Part shown: piece by piece, positions 33,399 through 43,100 of the stretch
Layout of the letters: every line of letters starts with the position of its first letter
Numbering within the stretch: position 1 is the stretch's first letter
Origin: Solibacillus sp. FSL H8-0538
GTDB lineage: Bacteria > Bacillota > Bacilli > Bacillales_A > Planococcaceae
NCBI RefSeq assembly: GCF_038003525.1
Contig: NZ_JBBOPI010000001.1
Coordinates: forward strand, 1,417,001-1,481,000
Reading direction: 5' to 3'
Length of the DNA: 64,000 nt
Notes under the pieces: generated by a model
What the model was told of the DNA's origin: nothing
The model's input: the letters and a program-made list of their open reading frames with translations, nothing else
Database searches by the model: none
Made by a program: the position numbers and the translations under genes

Positions 33399-33643
33399 AA
33401 ATACACTTCCTTTGAATTCTAGTAATATTTTTATTGTAAAGCTATACATATCTAATAATAACGGCAGTTTCTTATTAAGGAAACTGATTGTATATTACAA
33501 AAACTCTGATATTTGATGCTAGTAAAAGTATATGGTGCATGTTGATTAAATAGAACAAAATGAGAGAAAACATTTTCTGTAAACTATTAAAAAATATTTA
33601 AATACTGTAAAATAATATAAAATAGTATAGAAGGAGAATATAT

Positions 33644-34627
33644 ATGAAAATTGTACGATTACTAGTTTTATTAGCTGTATTTGTACTAGCGTCTTGTGAT
33701 GAGGGATTAAACGAAGGTGTAACAAGTGATGAGGTCAATGCCTCTCAACAAAACGTTGAAGAAATTGAGCTAATAGATAACGGCTGCTATAGCGGAGAGG
33801 TTTATATTGAGCATGAGGATACATGTGCGCTGTCTATTCAATGCTCGGACTATGAATCTTGTATTGCTTGGGGTAATGAAGTTTTAGCGACATTAGAAGA
33901 TAATTACGGTTCACTTGTAGAGGAAGAATCGGTTGGGACAGATGATGACAGTTTAAAGGTCATTGCGAAATATGATGTGGATAATGGCGATGAAGTCATT
34001 TATACCGATGACGATGTGACGGATGAACAGCTTGAGTACCATGCAGATCTTTGGTTTAGCTATGCATGGCTCATTCCCGAAGATCAACGGGAAGATATGA
34101 ATAAATTTGAAGTGTTCGAAAGTGGCCAGACGCTTGCGTACGTGCAAACACATGATGATTATGCAGAATACTGGACGCTTGGTATGAACAATGAAAATAT
34201 CGAGCTCGCATCTGAAACTCTAGTTACTTATTTGCATGAGTACGCCCATTTACTTTCTTTACGGAGTACGGAGGTGGATTATTGGGAAGATGAAACGAGC
34301 TGTCCATCTCTTTATATAGAAGAATCAGGCTGTATGTTTGAGGATGCCTATTTAGCTAATTTTTACTGGCAGTTTTGGGACGGTGGTGGCTATGACGAGC
34401 TTGAGGAGTATTATGTATCTGAATATGCAATGACTTCCCCACAGGAAGACTTTGCTGAATCCTGGGCGCATTTTGTTCTAACTGGGACACCTGTTGGAGA
34501 TTCGGTAGTAGAAGAAAAGATCTTATTCTTCTATCAATATGAAGAACTAGTCGAGCTACGTGCTCGAATTTTAGCTAGAGTTGCGACATGGCTTGTGCGG
34601 AGTGTTAGCTTGGATGAAGAAGTTTGA
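33644..34627 (+). CDS. Secreted lipoprotein with HEYAH zinc-metalloprotease-like motif
   Basis: A 327-residue exported lipoprotein: signal MKIVRLLVLLAVFVLAS followed by lipobox Cys18. A Cys-containing region comes next (NGCYSGEV, DTCALSIQCSDYESC), then an acidic segment. The gluzincin-type motif TYLHEYAHLLSL places His198, Glu199 and His202; a possible third ligand is Glu272 in EDFAESWAHFVL, 70 residues on. Two more Cys are near the site (ETSCPSLYIEESGC). Strongly acidic overall. I infer a surface zinc peptidase of unknown family; activity and substrate are not shown. It stands alone. Confidence 0.7.
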   Translation: MKIVRLLVLLAVFVLASCDEGLNEGVTSDEVNASQQNVEEIELIDNGCYSGEVYIEHEDTCALSIQCSDYESCIAWGNEVLATLEDNYGSLVEEESVGTDDDSLKVIAKYDVDNGDEVIYTDDDVTDEQLEYHADLWFSYAWLIPEDQREDMNKFEVFESGQTLAYVQTHDDYAEYWTLGMNNENIELASETLVTYLHEYAHLLSLRSTEVDYWEDETSCPSLYIEESGCMFEDAYLANFYWQFWDGGGYDELEEYYVSEYAMTSPQEDFAESWAHFVLTGTPVGDSVVEEKILFFYQYEELVELRARILARVATWLVRSVSLDEEV

Positions 34628-34642
34628 GTCAGTTCATCATAT

Positions 34643-34688
34643 AAAAAAAAGGCGGTTCCAATAAGTAGACGAACTACTCCGGAACTGC
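34643..34688 (-). terminator. Intrinsic terminator of the DMT gene
   Basis: On the minus strand: ggcagttcc ... ggaaccgcc with inner agtag / ctact pairs, then T7. About 70 bp past the stop codon. Confidence 0.75.
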
Positions 34689-34748
34689 CACGTAAGGTTG
34701 GGATTGTTTTTTTGTTAGTTAAGAAAGAATCACTTCCTTCAATCCATA

Positions 34749-34795
34749 AGAAAGAACATCATCTCGCCCTATTTTGATGTGTGATAGGTCTTTCT
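34749..34795 (+). repeat. Dispersed hairpin repeat, copy C, overlapping a coding 3' end
   Basis: agaaagaacatcatctcg, core ccctattttg, atgtgtgataggtctttct. The outer arms agaaag / ctttct pair. It supplies the final 11 codons and the stop of the DMT gene on the opposite strand (ending ERPITHQNRAR). Confidence 0.7.
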
Positions 34796-35679
34796 ATTAC
34801 CACTTTTTCAGTAACTTGACGAATGACTAAAAATTGCTCGAACTGGGCAACTAAATTGCCGGCCAAAATAAACGCACCACCAATTAGTAGCTGTGTTGTC
34901 AATGCTTCTCCTAGGAATATCATTGCAAACAATGCGGCAAAGATAGGTTCTAGTGAAAAAATTAAGCCGGTATGGGTAGGTGAAGTGTACTGTTGTACAA
35001 CAGCTTGTGTAATGAAACAAAACGCTGTACAAATAATGCCAAGACCTAAAATAGCAATCCAACCCATTGAATTTGTTGGGAGTTGTGGAGTTTCAAATAC
35101 TAGACAAAGTACTGCACCGAATATACCAGCAATACCTAATTGATAGATACCATAAGAAATCGATTCAACAGACTTCGTGAATTTACTATTTAAAATTAAG
35201 TAAATCGAATAACTAACGGCCGCAATGGCTACTAAGATATCCCCTGTTTGGAATGTAAGGGACTCTTTCAAGGTTAATATCGTAATTCCAATCATTGTAG
35301 AGACAATGGCAAAGCTAACTGCACGAGAAGGGAGCCGCTTGTCAATAAAGCCTGTAATAATAGGCACTAGAACCACTGTTAAGCTTAGAATAAAGCCTGC
35401 GTTTGAGGCAGAAGTTGTTTTTAATCCGAATATAGATAAGGCAAATACAGCAAAAAGTAAAAAGCCTTGAATACTTGCGTACGTAATTGTCTTCCAGTTA
35501 ATACTTACCATTTTTTTGTAAAAAAGTAATCCTGCAATAACAAAGGCAATGGAACAGCGTAAAGCAACAACATTATACGCCTCTAACACCTCTAAGCCCA
35601 TCACCATAAATGTATAAGAAAGACCCCACAACATAGTGACAATCACCATTAAAATATTTGCTTTTCCTTGAATACTCAT
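34759..35679 (-). CDS. EamA/DMT-family transporter
   Basis: A 306-residue transporter with ten TM helices in two EamA halves; the first begins ILMVIVTMLWGLSYTFMVMG and the second near SYSIYLILNSKFTKS. The conserved helix-9/10 block FSLEPIFAALFAMIFLGEALT is clear. Start at the ATG after GTGGTGA. The tail after the last helix (VIERPITHQNRAR) is encoded by a hairpin repeat. A LysR gene is divergent with a 143-bp gap, so LysR control of this exporter is likely. Substrate unknown. Confidence 0.88.
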   Translation of the reverse strand: MSIQGKANILMVIVTMLWGLSYTFMVMGLEVLEAYNVVALRCSIAFVIAGLLFYKKMVSINWKTITYASIQGFLLFAVFALSIFGLKTTSASNAGFILSLTVVLVPIITGFIDKRLPSRAVSFAIVSTMIGITILTLKESLTFQTGDILVAIAAVSYSIYLILNSKFTKSVESISYGIYQLGIAGIFGAVLCLVFETPQLPTNSMGWIAILGLGIICTAFCFITQAVVQQYTSPTHTGLIFSLEPIFAALFAMIFLGEALTTQLLIGGAFILAGNLVAQFEQFLVIRQVTEKVVIERPITHQNRAR

Positions 35680-35822
35680 TTTGTCACCACATTCCATACT
35701 TAGTAGTTTAAATTCCTGTTATAATACACTATAACTTGGCGCTTGTGATTAGTAAAACGAATGTTTATAATGATTAACATGAAAATAATTCATGTTTAAT
35801 TGATGAATTCGAGGTGATATAA

Positions 35823-36710
35823 ATGAGTTTAGTAAAGTATGAAATTTTGAATAAAGTGGCAGAAGTGCAAAGCTTTACAAAAGCCGCAGACCAGCTAGGA
35901 TTGACGCAGTCTGCGGTTAGTCATGCGATTTCGAGACTTGAAAAGGAATTTGGGTTTGATCTTATTCATCGTAGTCGCTCCGGTGTAAAGCTGACCGAGG
36001 ATGGCCATATAATGCTTCGATCAATGCGTAAAGTGTTGTCTGCGGAGGAACTTCTTCAGCAGGAAGCTGCAAATATTTTAGGTGTAACAAGGGGAACAGT
36101 GCGTATCGGGCTCATTTCAACAATTTCTACGAGCTGGATGCCAAATATAATTCATATGATGGAGCAAAATTATCCAGCTATAACAATTGAACTCCGTGAA
36201 GGGGATTACTACGAAATTGATCGATGGCTTATTAACGGGGAGATTGATTGTGGCTTTATGAACCGCACAAGCTCCAAACAATTTGATTTCATGCCTTTAA
36301 AGCGTGACTGGTTACTTTGTATTGTATCTTCAAAAAGTCCGCTATATTATATGAATGAGGTGGATTTACGCGACATCGAGCAAGAACAGTTCATCATGCC
36401 GTCTTATAAGGGGACGAATGATGTATTAACAATCTTTGAAAAATATGGCGTGAAACCGACAATTCGCTTTAACTTATATGATGAAAATGGAATCATGTCG
36501 ATGGTTAAGCACCATCTAGGGATTAGCATTTTGCCTCAGCTTGGTATTTCGCAATTGCCATCCAATGTAAGAGCACTACCGCTAAAGCAGGAAAGCTTCC
36601 GAACAATTGGTCTGGCTACAAAGCAAAAGCTGTCACCAGCCGCTCAAAAATTTGTGGAAGTGTTGAAACAATGGCTAGAGAAAAACGAGGTCGATTTAAC
36701 GAATGAATAA
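35823..36710 (+). CDS. LysR-family transcriptional regulator
   Basis: A 295-residue LTTR. The N-terminal winged helix contains SFTKAADQLGLTQSAVSHAISRLEKEFGFDLIHRS, the standard LysR HTH, followed by the linker helix and a periplasmic-binding-like effector domain (VRIGLISTISTSWMPNIIH, CGFMNRTSSK). Divergent from the DMT transporter gene, its most likely target. A coaB-like gene begins 13 bp downstream in the same direction. Confidence 0.93.
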   Translation: MSLVKYEILNKVAEVQSFTKAADQLGLTQSAVSHAISRLEKEFGFDLIHRSRSGVKLTEDGHIMLRSMRKVLSAEELLQQEAANILGVTRGTVRIGLISTISTSWMPNIIHMMEQNYPAITIELREGDYYEIDRWLINGEIDCGFMNRTSSKQFDFMPLKRDWLLCIVSSKSPLYYMNEVDLRDIEQEQFIMPSYKGTNDVLTIFEKYGVKPTIRFNLYDENGIMSMVKHHLGISILPQLGISQLPSNVRALPLKQESFRTIGLATKQKLSPAAQKFVEVLKQWLEKNEVDLTNE

Positions 36711-36723
36711 TGGGGGAGTACAG

Positions 36724-37386
36724 ATGTTACGAGGCAAAACGGTATTAATTACGAGTGGTGGAACACTTGAAAAGTGGGATAATGTACGAGGACATACAAA
36801 TTTATCAAAAGGGGCAATGGGGTGCTATTTAGCGGAGGCCGCACTTCAGGCCGGGGCGAATGTCATTTATATGCACGGTTATTTTACAAAGTTACCGGAG
36901 CATGCAAGTGACATGCGCCTTGTACGTTTTGAAGGAATTGTTGATTTAGGTGACACATTAAAAGGCATTCTGCAGACGGAGCAGGTGGATGTGGTCATTA
37001 TGGCAGTAGCTGGATCAGATTGGATTATTGATAAAGTGTTTGATCAGTCTGGTAATGAACTGACAGAAAAGGGGAAAATGCCTTCCGATGAGCCGCCAGT
37101 TATTCACTTTAAAAAAGCACCGAAAATTTTAGCTGAAATTAAAAAATGGGCACCCGAGACAACGCTTGTCGGCTTTAAGCTAGAGGCAACGGAAGATATT
37201 GACTTTTTAGTTGACCGTGCGAAGTTGCGTATGGAAGCATCAGATGCACAGTTTATGGTAGCCAATAGCTCGAAATCATTATACGGTGCCGCAGAACCGC
37301 ATTACATTGTAAGTCGCAGTGGTGATATCATCCAAGTAGATGGGAAACAAGCTGCAGCACAAATCTTAATAAAAGTATTAAACTAG
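36724..37386 (+). CDS. Stand-alone phosphopantothenoylcysteine synthetase (CoaB-like)
   Basis: A 220-residue protein matching the C-terminal (CoaB) half of the bifunctional Dfp/CoaBC. It opens with GKTVLITSGGTLEKWDNVRGHTNLSKGAMG, with the ITSGGT nucleotide loop and NxSxGxMG block. It continues with VVIMAVAGSDW, FKKAPKILAEI and LVGFKLEAT, and ends with VANSSKSLYG. The CoaC flavodoxin half is missing, as in streptococci and enterococci, which carry split coaB. ATG preceded by GGGGGAG. It lies just after the LysR gene. A bifunctional CoaBC may exist elsewhere. Confidence 0.82.
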   Translation: MLRGKTVLITSGGTLEKWDNVRGHTNLSKGAMGCYLAEAALQAGANVIYMHGYFTKLPEHASDMRLVRFEGIVDLGDTLKGILQTEQVDVVIMAVAGSDWIIDKVFDQSGNELTEKGKMPSDEPPVIHFKKAPKILAEIKKWAPETTLVGFKLEATEDIDFLVDRAKLRMEASDAQFMVANSSKSLYGAAEPHYIVSRSGDIIQVDGKQAAAQILIKVLN

Positions 37387-37466
37387 CATAATTGCTAGTT
37401 TTTTATTTTAATTCCAGAATATTGTTAGTATAATGATAATAACTCTGAAATAAATGGAGGTATACA

Positions 37467-37940
37467 ATGTCATTAGCATCAGTAAAGGAACATTTTAAAC
37501 AATTTGAGCGAGACAACTCTATTTTACAATTCGAAGCAAGTAGTGCAACAGTAGAGCAGGCAGCTGATGTATTAAACGTAATTCCTGCACGCATTGCGAA
37601 AACATTATCATTTCGAGCAACAGACGATGGTGCATTATTAGTCGTAACAGCTGGAGATGCAAAAATAGATAATACAAAGTTTCGAGCACAGTTCGGGGTA
37701 AAGGCACGCATGCTAGCTGCTGAAGAAGTGGTCGCACAAACAGGTCATGTGATCGGCGGCGTTTGTCCATTTGGCTTAGCGAATGATTTACCGATATACT
37801 TAGATATTTCAATGAACAGATTTACTACAGTATTTCCTGCATGTGGCAGCTCGAATTCAGCAATTGAGCTAAGTTGTGAGGAATTAGAGCGTTATTCAAA
37901 TGCCACTGCTTGGGTTGACATTTGTAAAGGTTGGGAATAA
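37467..37940 (+). CDS. YbaK/EbsC-family aminoacyl-tRNA deacylase
   Basis: A 157-residue editing-domain protein that hydrolyses mischarged tRNA, usually Cys- or Ala-tRNA(Pro). Conserved features are AARIAKTLSFRA-like Lys region (IPARIAKTLSFRATDDGALLVV in part), GVKARMLAAEEV, and the family's VIGGVCPFGLANDLPIYLD segment. Ribosome site TGGAGG. Likely cytosolic, single gene. The specific mischarged substrate is not readable. Confidence 0.9.
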   Translation: MSLASVKEHFKQFERDNSILQFEASSATVEQAADVLNVIPARIAKTLSFRATDDGALLVVTAGDAKIDNTKFRAQFGVKARMLAAEEVVAQTGHVIGGVCPFGLANDLPIYLDISMNRFTTVFPACGSSNSAIELSCEELERYSNATAWVDICKGWE

Positions 37941-37969
37941 CAGATACATAATAGCTAAGGGGGAATTTA

Positions 37970-38785
37970 ATGTATAAGCTAGATCATATAGTACATTTTG
38001 TTGAGCAGCCGGAACAGGCGATGGCACAGCTTATAGAAGAAGGGCTTCACGTAGTTGCAGGTGGTAAGCATGAAATGTGGGGTACTTATAATGCCTTATG
38101 TTATTTTGGTACTACGTATGTAGAACTTATTGGTATTTATGATGAAGATTTATTTACGGAAGCGGCAAAAACGAATTATACGCTTCATGCCTCACATGAA
38201 AAGCGCAAGCGTGCAAGTGGGCTGACACGTTTTGCGTTACGTACGTATGCAATTGAAGAGGATGCAGAAAAATTCCGCGCGGCAGGATTTGACGTAATTG
38301 GACCGGAAACGTATTCTCGTACAAGACCAGATGAATCCGTTGTTCGTTGGCAGCTTTTACATATTGGTCATCCAGATTCCAAGATTGAATATCCATTTTT
38401 CATTCAATGGGAAGAGGATGATGCAACCCGCCTGGCTGATATGGAAGAGCGCGGCATTATTACACCGCATCCAGCCGGACAAATAGAGATTGAAGAAGTA
38501 TCTTATATTATCGATAATTTCAAACCCGTCAAGTTAATGAGCACGCTTTGCGGAGTGGATATGACAGTAAATATTGACAAGGAGTTAAATGCTGAAGTTG
38601 CTACAGTTCACGTAGAAGGTGGTAAACTCGTATTTTATCGTCCGCTTGGTGAGGGGGACGTGTGGGAAGCGTTGCTTGAACATGGACAAGGCTTGTACAA
38701 TATTGTTTTGAACGGCGCAGAGGAAGAGAAAATTGTATATTGTGAAGAAGCAAACTATGTTTTTTTGGTGGTTAAGAAAGTATAA
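37970..38785 (+). CDS. Glyoxalase-like (VOC) domain protein
   Basis: A 271-residue protein starting MYKLDHIVHFVEQPEQAMAQL, followed by GGKHEMWGTYNALCYFGTTYVELIGI, typical of the Glyoxalase_3 group in the vicinal-oxygen-chelate superfamily. A metal-binding set of His27-type (DHIVHF) and Glu (YVELIGI) residues is visible. The C-terminal half is an additional repeat-like domain. Ribosome site AAGGGGG. Substrate unknown. The 3' end overlaps one arm of a perfect hairpin. Confidence 0.82.
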   Translation: MYKLDHIVHFVEQPEQAMAQLIEEGLHVVAGGKHEMWGTYNALCYFGTTYVELIGIYDEDLFTEAAKTNYTLHASHEKRKRASGLTRFALRTYAIEEDAEKFRAAGFDVIGPETYSRTRPDESVVRWQLLHIGHPDSKIEYPFFIQWEEDDATRLADMEERGIITPHPAGQIEIEEVSYIIDNFKPVKLMSTLCGVDMTVNIDKELNAEVATVHVEGGKLVFYRPLGEGDVWEALLEHGQGLYNIVLNGAEEEKIVYCEEANYVFLVVKKV

Positions 38786-38798
38786 CTTTCTTAACCAC
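38768..38798. repeat. Perfect 13-bp hairpin over the VOC stop codon
   Basis: gtggttaagaaag, 5-nt loop containing the TAA stop, ctttcttaaccac. There is no T tract after it; copy D of the dispersed repeat starts 2 bp later. It may be a transcript-end stabiliser or a hybrid terminator. Confidence 0.6.
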
Positions 38799-38800
38799 AT

Positions 38801-38847
38801 AAGTAAGGACATCAACTCACCCTATTTTGGGCGAGTTGTGTCTTTCT
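38801..38847 (+). repeat. Dispersed hairpin repeat, copy D
   Basis: aagtaaggacatcaactcac, core cctattttggg, cgagttgtgtctttct. Stem caactc / gagttg. Same orientation and 3' motif tgtctttctaat as copy B, but with a changed stem that still pairs. Confidence 0.8.
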
Positions 38848-38960
38848 AATAAAAAGGATTTTACTATTTTCGAAAAAATTCGTTGCTACGAAGGAAAGTT
38901 AATAGCTTTTTTTAAGAGGTAGCCTTTACTGCTGCCGGCAAAGGGTCTCCTACAAATGCA

Positions 38961-38989
38961 AAAAAAACACCAGAAAATTTATCTGGTGT
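38961..38989 (-). terminator. Intrinsic terminator of the cold-shock gene
   Basis: On the minus strand acaccag, 8-nt loop, ctggtgt, then T7. Confidence 0.85.
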
Positions 38990-38996
38990 AAAGCAT

Positions 38997-39197
38997 TTAT
39001 TGTTTTTTTACATTCGCTGCTTGTGGACCGCGATTGCCTTCTACAAGGTCAAACTCTACTGCCTGTCCCTCTTCTAGTGTACGGAATCCTTCTTCTTGTA
39101 TACCAGTGAAGTGTACGAACACGTCCTCACCATCGTCACATTCAATAAATCCATAACCTTTTTCGCTATTGAACCACTTTACTGTTCCTTGATGCAT
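38997..39197 (-). CDS. Cold-shock protein, CspA family
   Basis: A 66-residue single OB-fold RNA/ssDNA chaperone. RNP1 is KGYGFIE and RNP2 VFVHFT; it opens with [11 protein letters not shown] and ends AANVKKQ. It is acidic and of normal length. The variant [14 protein letters not shown] in the last strand is like CspB/CspD of Bacilli. Strong GGGAGGAG ribosome site. Monocistronic. Confidence 0.95.
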   Translation of the reverse strand: MHQGTVKWFNSEKGYGFIECDDGEDVFVHFTGIQEEGFRTLEEGQAVEFDLVEGNRGPQAANVKKQ

Positions 39198-39382
39198 GAG
39201 CGTTCTCCTCCCGTACTAACGAATTATAGCTATTTTCAAGAAAAGTCAGACAATTACGAATAGAATATACATTATTATTATGTGAATGTCAACAATTTGT
39301 CGGAAACTCTAGCAAGTGGGGCTGTGTTTTCGTCAAAACATGCTTATAATAAGAAGAACTACTATGGAAAGAAGGTTACAAC

Positions 39383-41056
39383 ATGATTACAATAAAACCT
39401 TTATCTGATTTAGAAATTGCAACGAAGTCCGTAATGAAGCCGATTACCGAAATTGCAGAGAAAGCACAAATTCCAGCCGTAGCAATTGAGCAGTACGGCA
39501 GTTATAAAGCAAAAATTAATACGAGTAAAATTGAAGGTCAAGCAACTGCAAAGGTCGTTTTAGTAACGGCTATTAGCCCCACTCCAGCAGGGGAAGGTAA
39601 ATCCACTGTTACAGTTGGACTAGCGGATGCATTAAAGCAACTAAATCAAAAAGTAATGGTTGCACTTCGGGAGCCTTCACTAGGACCCGTTATGGGTGTA
39701 AAAGGCGGCGCAACTGGTGGTGGTTATGCACAAGTTTTACCAATGGAACAAATTAACCTGCATTTCAATGGTGATTTTCATGCGATCACTTCAGCAAATA
39801 ACGCGTTATCTGCGTTCATTGACAATCACCTTCACCAAGGCAATACATTAAATATTGACCCACGCCGTATTATTTGGAAACGCGTACTTGATTTAAATGA
39901 CCGTGCACTTCGTAAAGTTATGGTTGGTTTAGGCGGGCCGTTACAAGGTGTACCGCGTGAAGACGGCTTTGATATTACAGTAGCATCTGAAATTATGGCC
40001 ATTTTCTGTTTAGCTACGAGCATTACCGATTTAAAAGAACGTTTAGCTCGCATCGTCATCGGCTATACATATGACCGTGAGCCAGTTACAGTGCGTCAAT
40101 TAGGTGTGGAAGGCGCATTAACATTATTGCTTAAGGAAGCGCTAAATCCGAACCTAGTTCAAACAATTGAAGAAACACCAGCGCTTATCCACGGTGGACC
40201 ATTTGCTAATATTGCACACGGCTGTAATTCAATTATGGCGACACAAACTGCACGTAAACTAGCAGATATAGTTGTAACAGAAGCTGGATTCGGCTCAGAT
40301 TTAGGTGCGGAGAAATTTATGAATATTAAAGCACGAGAAGCAGGTTTTGCTCCGGCAGCCGTTGTTGTAGTAGCTACGATTCGTGCGCTAAAAATGCACG
40401 GCGGAGTAGCAAAAACAGAGCTAGTTACTGAAAATGTAGCAGCGCTTCGCAATGGTATCGAAAATTTAGCCAAGCATGTCGATATAATCCGTACATTTGG
40501 TGTGGAACCAGTTGTTGCACTTAATCGTTTCATTACAGATACAGAACCGGAGCTTGCAACAATTTTACAGTGGGCGAAGGACAATGATGTTCGCATCGCA
40601 CGTACAAATGTATGGGAAGAAGGCGGCAAAGGTGGCCTTGAGCTAGCAAAACAAGTGCTAGAAGTTATCGAACAACCGAACAACTTCCATCACCTTTACG
40701 AATTGACGGATTCAATTGAACAGAAAGTGACAACGATTGTTCAAAAGGTGTACGGAGGAGCAGCCGTTCAGTTTACTGATGCAGCCAAAAAACAAATTGC
40801 TCAAATTGAAAAATTTGGCTGGGATGTATTACCGATTTGTATGGCAAAAACACAGTATTCACTATCCGATCAACCGAATTTACTTGGTCGTCCAGAAGGC
40901 TTCACGGTAACTGTGCGCGAAGTGATTCCTAAGCTTGGTGCAGGCTTCCTTGTTTGTTTAACGGGTGATATTATGACAATGCCAGGCTTACCAAAGCAAC
41001 CAGCTGCATTACGGATGGATGTTGCAGAAGATGGTAGCGCTGTAGGACTATTCTAA
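39383..41056 (+). CDS. fhs: Formate--tetrahydrofolate ligase
   Basis: A 557-residue enzyme making 10-formyl-THF from formate, THF and ATP. The P-loop is [18 protein letters not shown], followed by [35 protein letters not shown] (in parts), and the C-terminal [15 protein letters not shown]. Length agrees with the family. Ribosome site GAAGG. Monocistronic with a strong terminator. It supplies one-carbon units for purines and fMet. Confidence 0.97.
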   Translation: MITIKPLSDLEIATKSVMKPITEIAEKAQIPAVAIEQYGSYKAKINTSKIEGQATAKVVLVTAISPTPAGEGKSTVTVGLADALKQLNQKVMVALREPSLGPVMGVKGGATGGGYAQVLPMEQINLHFNGDFHAITSANNALSAFIDNHLHQGNTLNIDPRRIIWKRVLDLNDRALRKVMVGLGGPLQGVPREDGFDITVASEIMAIFCLATSITDLKERLARIVIGYTYDREPVTVRQLGVEGALTLLLKEALNPNLVQTIEETPALIHGGPFANIAHGCNSIMATQTARKLADIVVTEAGFGSDLGAEKFMNIKAREAGFAPAAVVVVATIRALKMHGGVAKTELVTENVAALRNGIENLAKHVDIIRTFGVEPVVALNRFITDTEPELATILQWAKDNDVRIARTNVWEEGGKGGLELAKQVLEVIEQPNNFHHLYELTDSIEQKVTTIVQKVYGGAAVQFTDAAKKQIAQIEKFGWDVLPICMAKTQYSLSDQPNLLGRPEGFTVTVREVIPKLGAGFLVCLTGDIMTMPGLPKQPAALRMDVAEDGSAVGLF

Positions 41057-41072
41057 TTTTGATAAGATAGTA

Positions 41073-41101
41073 AAAAGCTGACTTTCGGGTCGGCTTTTTT
41101 T
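41073..41101 (+). terminator. Intrinsic terminator of fhs
   Basis: aaagctgac / gtcggcttt (one G-U) with a ttcgg-type loop, then T7. Confidence 0.9.
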
Positions 41102-41128
41102 GCGGAAAGATTGCACGACTGTCGCGGT

Positions 41129-41174
41129 AGAAAGAAGAGTTTCGTACCAAAATAGGGAGAGAAAATGTTCTTTC
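41129..41174 (-). repeat. Dispersed hairpin repeat, copy E (reverse orientation)
   Basis: 46 bp: agaaagaagagtttcgta, core ccaaaataggg, agagaaaatgttctttc. Only the outer arms gaaagaa / ttctttc and gtttc / gagaaa pair well, so this copy is more decayed. It lies between the convergent fhs and chemoreceptor genes, between their terminators. Confidence 0.6.
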
Positions 41175-41183
41175 ATAACTACC

Positions 41184-41226
41184 CAAAAAGCATCCAGAAG
41201 CAAAACTACTACTTCTAGATGCTTAT
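41184..41226 (-). terminator. Intrinsic terminator of the chemoreceptor gene
   Basis: aagcatc-agaag / cttct-gatgctt with one mismatch; on the minus strand followed by T5. Confidence 0.8.
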
Positions 41227-41241
41227 TTATATACGGTAATT

Positions 41242-42945
41242 TTATAAATTAAATGTATTCACTAAACTCTCTAATTCCTCAGCAGTTGCAGCAAGCTTAT
41301 CTGCATTGTGTGAAACTGTTTCCATTGAACTTGCGACTTCTTCTACTGTCGCAGCAGTTTCCTCGGCACTTGCAGCAGATTGCTCAGAAATAGCAGCAAT
41401 ATTTTCAATCGCTAAATCAATTTGATCTCCACTACTTGCAATTTGCTGAAGGTTATCAGATACACTACGAATATTGCCGACCATTTCTGAAATTGCACCG
41501 GAAATATTACGATAGGTTTCGCTAGATTGGACCGCTTGCAACGCGCCCTTCTCGACTTCCTCGTAGCCCTGTGCTAGCGACTGTGTAACACTAACGGTTT
41601 CGTTTTGGATTGAGTGTACAATCAATGAAATATCTGAAACAGAATGAGTTACTTGTTCAGCGAGCTTACGTACTTCTGCAGCTACAACAGCAAAGCCTTT
41701 TCCTTGTTCCCCGGCACGCGCCGCTTCAATTGCTGCATTTAGAGCAAGTAAATTTGTTTGATCAGCGATAGCAGTAATCACCTCAACAAGTTTTGAAATT
41801 TGCTTCGTTTGTTCGTTCAAGCCCTCTACTTTTTCTACGGCAGACTTCACAATCGAATCAATTTTGATCATTTGCTTTTGAGAATTGTCCATTAGTTCCT
41901 GACCTTGCTGCGTCATATTATAGACCTGCTCAGAATGCCCCTGTACCTTTACGCTTTTATCATGTGCTTCATCCACATTTGTCGTAAAGGCAACTATAAG
42001 CGAGCGTAAATCCATAGCAGATGAGGCTTGAACTTCTGTACCTTCAGCAATTTGTTCGATGGTTGTAGCTATTTGACTCGTTCCAGTTGAGACTTCATGC
42101 GCAGAGTTTTTTAAATTTTCACTGCTATCCGAAACAGATACGGCACCTTGTTGAATTTGAAGAATAATACGCTGCAGTTGTTCGGTCATATTATTAGTAG
42201 CATGTGTAAGGCGACCAAGCTCGTCCGCTGAGGACACTTTTAACGCCGGATGATTAAGCTCTCCGTTTGTAATGCTATCCATTCGACGCATAAGGCGAGC
42301 AATAGGGAAGGCAAACATTATTGAAATCACTCTTGCCATGAATAATGCAACAAGCGTCACGCAGCATGAAATAATGACAAGTAATATTTTTGTCTTAGCC
42401 ATCTGTTTAATCATCTCTTGCCCTTGCAATTCAATCGTGGTTGCACTTTCAACAGCAGCTGCTTCAAATAGTTGCTGAATGGCTTGTGCTTCCATATCCA
42501 TACTAGTTAAATTTTGAGTAGCGAGTTCTATGTTATTTGTGTCATAAACATTGATAACATTTTCTTGGATATATGTGTGCCAAGTGCTCGCGCGGTTAAC
42601 AGCCTCTTCAACATCTTTAAAACCGTTATACTGCTGAAGATCTAATTGCGTATTGTAGGCACTTTCAGAATAGGCGGCGAAAATCTCCTTATGTGTCTGG
42701 TCTCCTGTAAGTACGTAACCTCGTGCAGCGGCTAAGCGTACATTAATCGATTGGGCTAATGATTGTTCTGCATTTAATACAATCAAATCTTCTTCGATCA
42801 GATGCTTTGTATCAGTCATTAGAGATGTATTGGCAAAGTAACTATAAGATGAGTAAAACCAAAAAATTCCGATTATTACAACGAAGCATAAAATTACTTT
42901 TAATCGAATGGATTTAATATTGCTGAAAAAGTTGAATTTCCCCAT
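41242..42945 (-). CDS. Methyl-accepting chemotaxis protein
   Basis: A 567-residue chemoreceptor: TM1 ([18 protein letters not shown]), an extracytoplasmic helical sensor of about 150 residues (CHASE3/4HB-like), TM2 ([18 protein letters not shown]), HAMP ([22 protein letters not shown]) and a signalling domain. The hairpin tip is [41 protein letters not shown]. Methylation helices flank it. Start is the ATG placed 11 nt after GAGAGG; an in-frame TTG three codons earlier is too close to the ribosome site. Ligand unknown. Suggests a motile organism. Confidence 0.95.
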   Translation of the reverse strand: MGKFNFFSNIKSIRLKVILCFVVIIGIFWFYSSYSYFANTSLMTDTKHLIEEDLIVLNAEQSLAQSINVRLAAARGYVLTGDQTHKEIFAAYSESAYNTQLDLQQYNGFKDVEEAVNRASTWHTYIQENVINVYDTNNIELATQNLTSMDMEAQAIQQLFEAAAVESATTIELQGQEMIKQMAKTKILLVIISCCVTLVALFMARVISIMFAFPIARLMRRMDSITNGELNHPALKVSSADELGRLTHATNNMTEQLQRIILQIQQGAVSVSDSSENLKNSAHEVSTGTSQIATTIEQIAEGTEVQASSAMDLRSLIVAFTTNVDEAHDKSVKVQGHSEQVYNMTQQGQELMDNSQKQMIKIDSIVKSAVEKVEGLNEQTKQISKLVEVITAIADQTNLLALNAAIEAARAGEQGKGFAVVAAEVRKLAEQVTHSVSDISLIVHSIQNETVSVTQSLAQGYEEVEKGALQAVQSSETYRNISGAISEMVGNIRSVSDNLQQIASSGDQIDLAIENIAAISEQSAASAEETAATVEEVASSMETVSHNADKLAATAEELESLVNTFNL

Positions 42946-43100
42946 ATGACTCAAATCCTCTCACTTTAATTGGGATACATGGTAAAATAGCATTGCTACA
43001 ATAATCAATAAGCTGTATACATTTATTATATTGTATTTGGAGTTTACAAAATATAGTTAATTGAAAATTAAAATAATTTTAGTGTCGGTAGGGTGATTGA

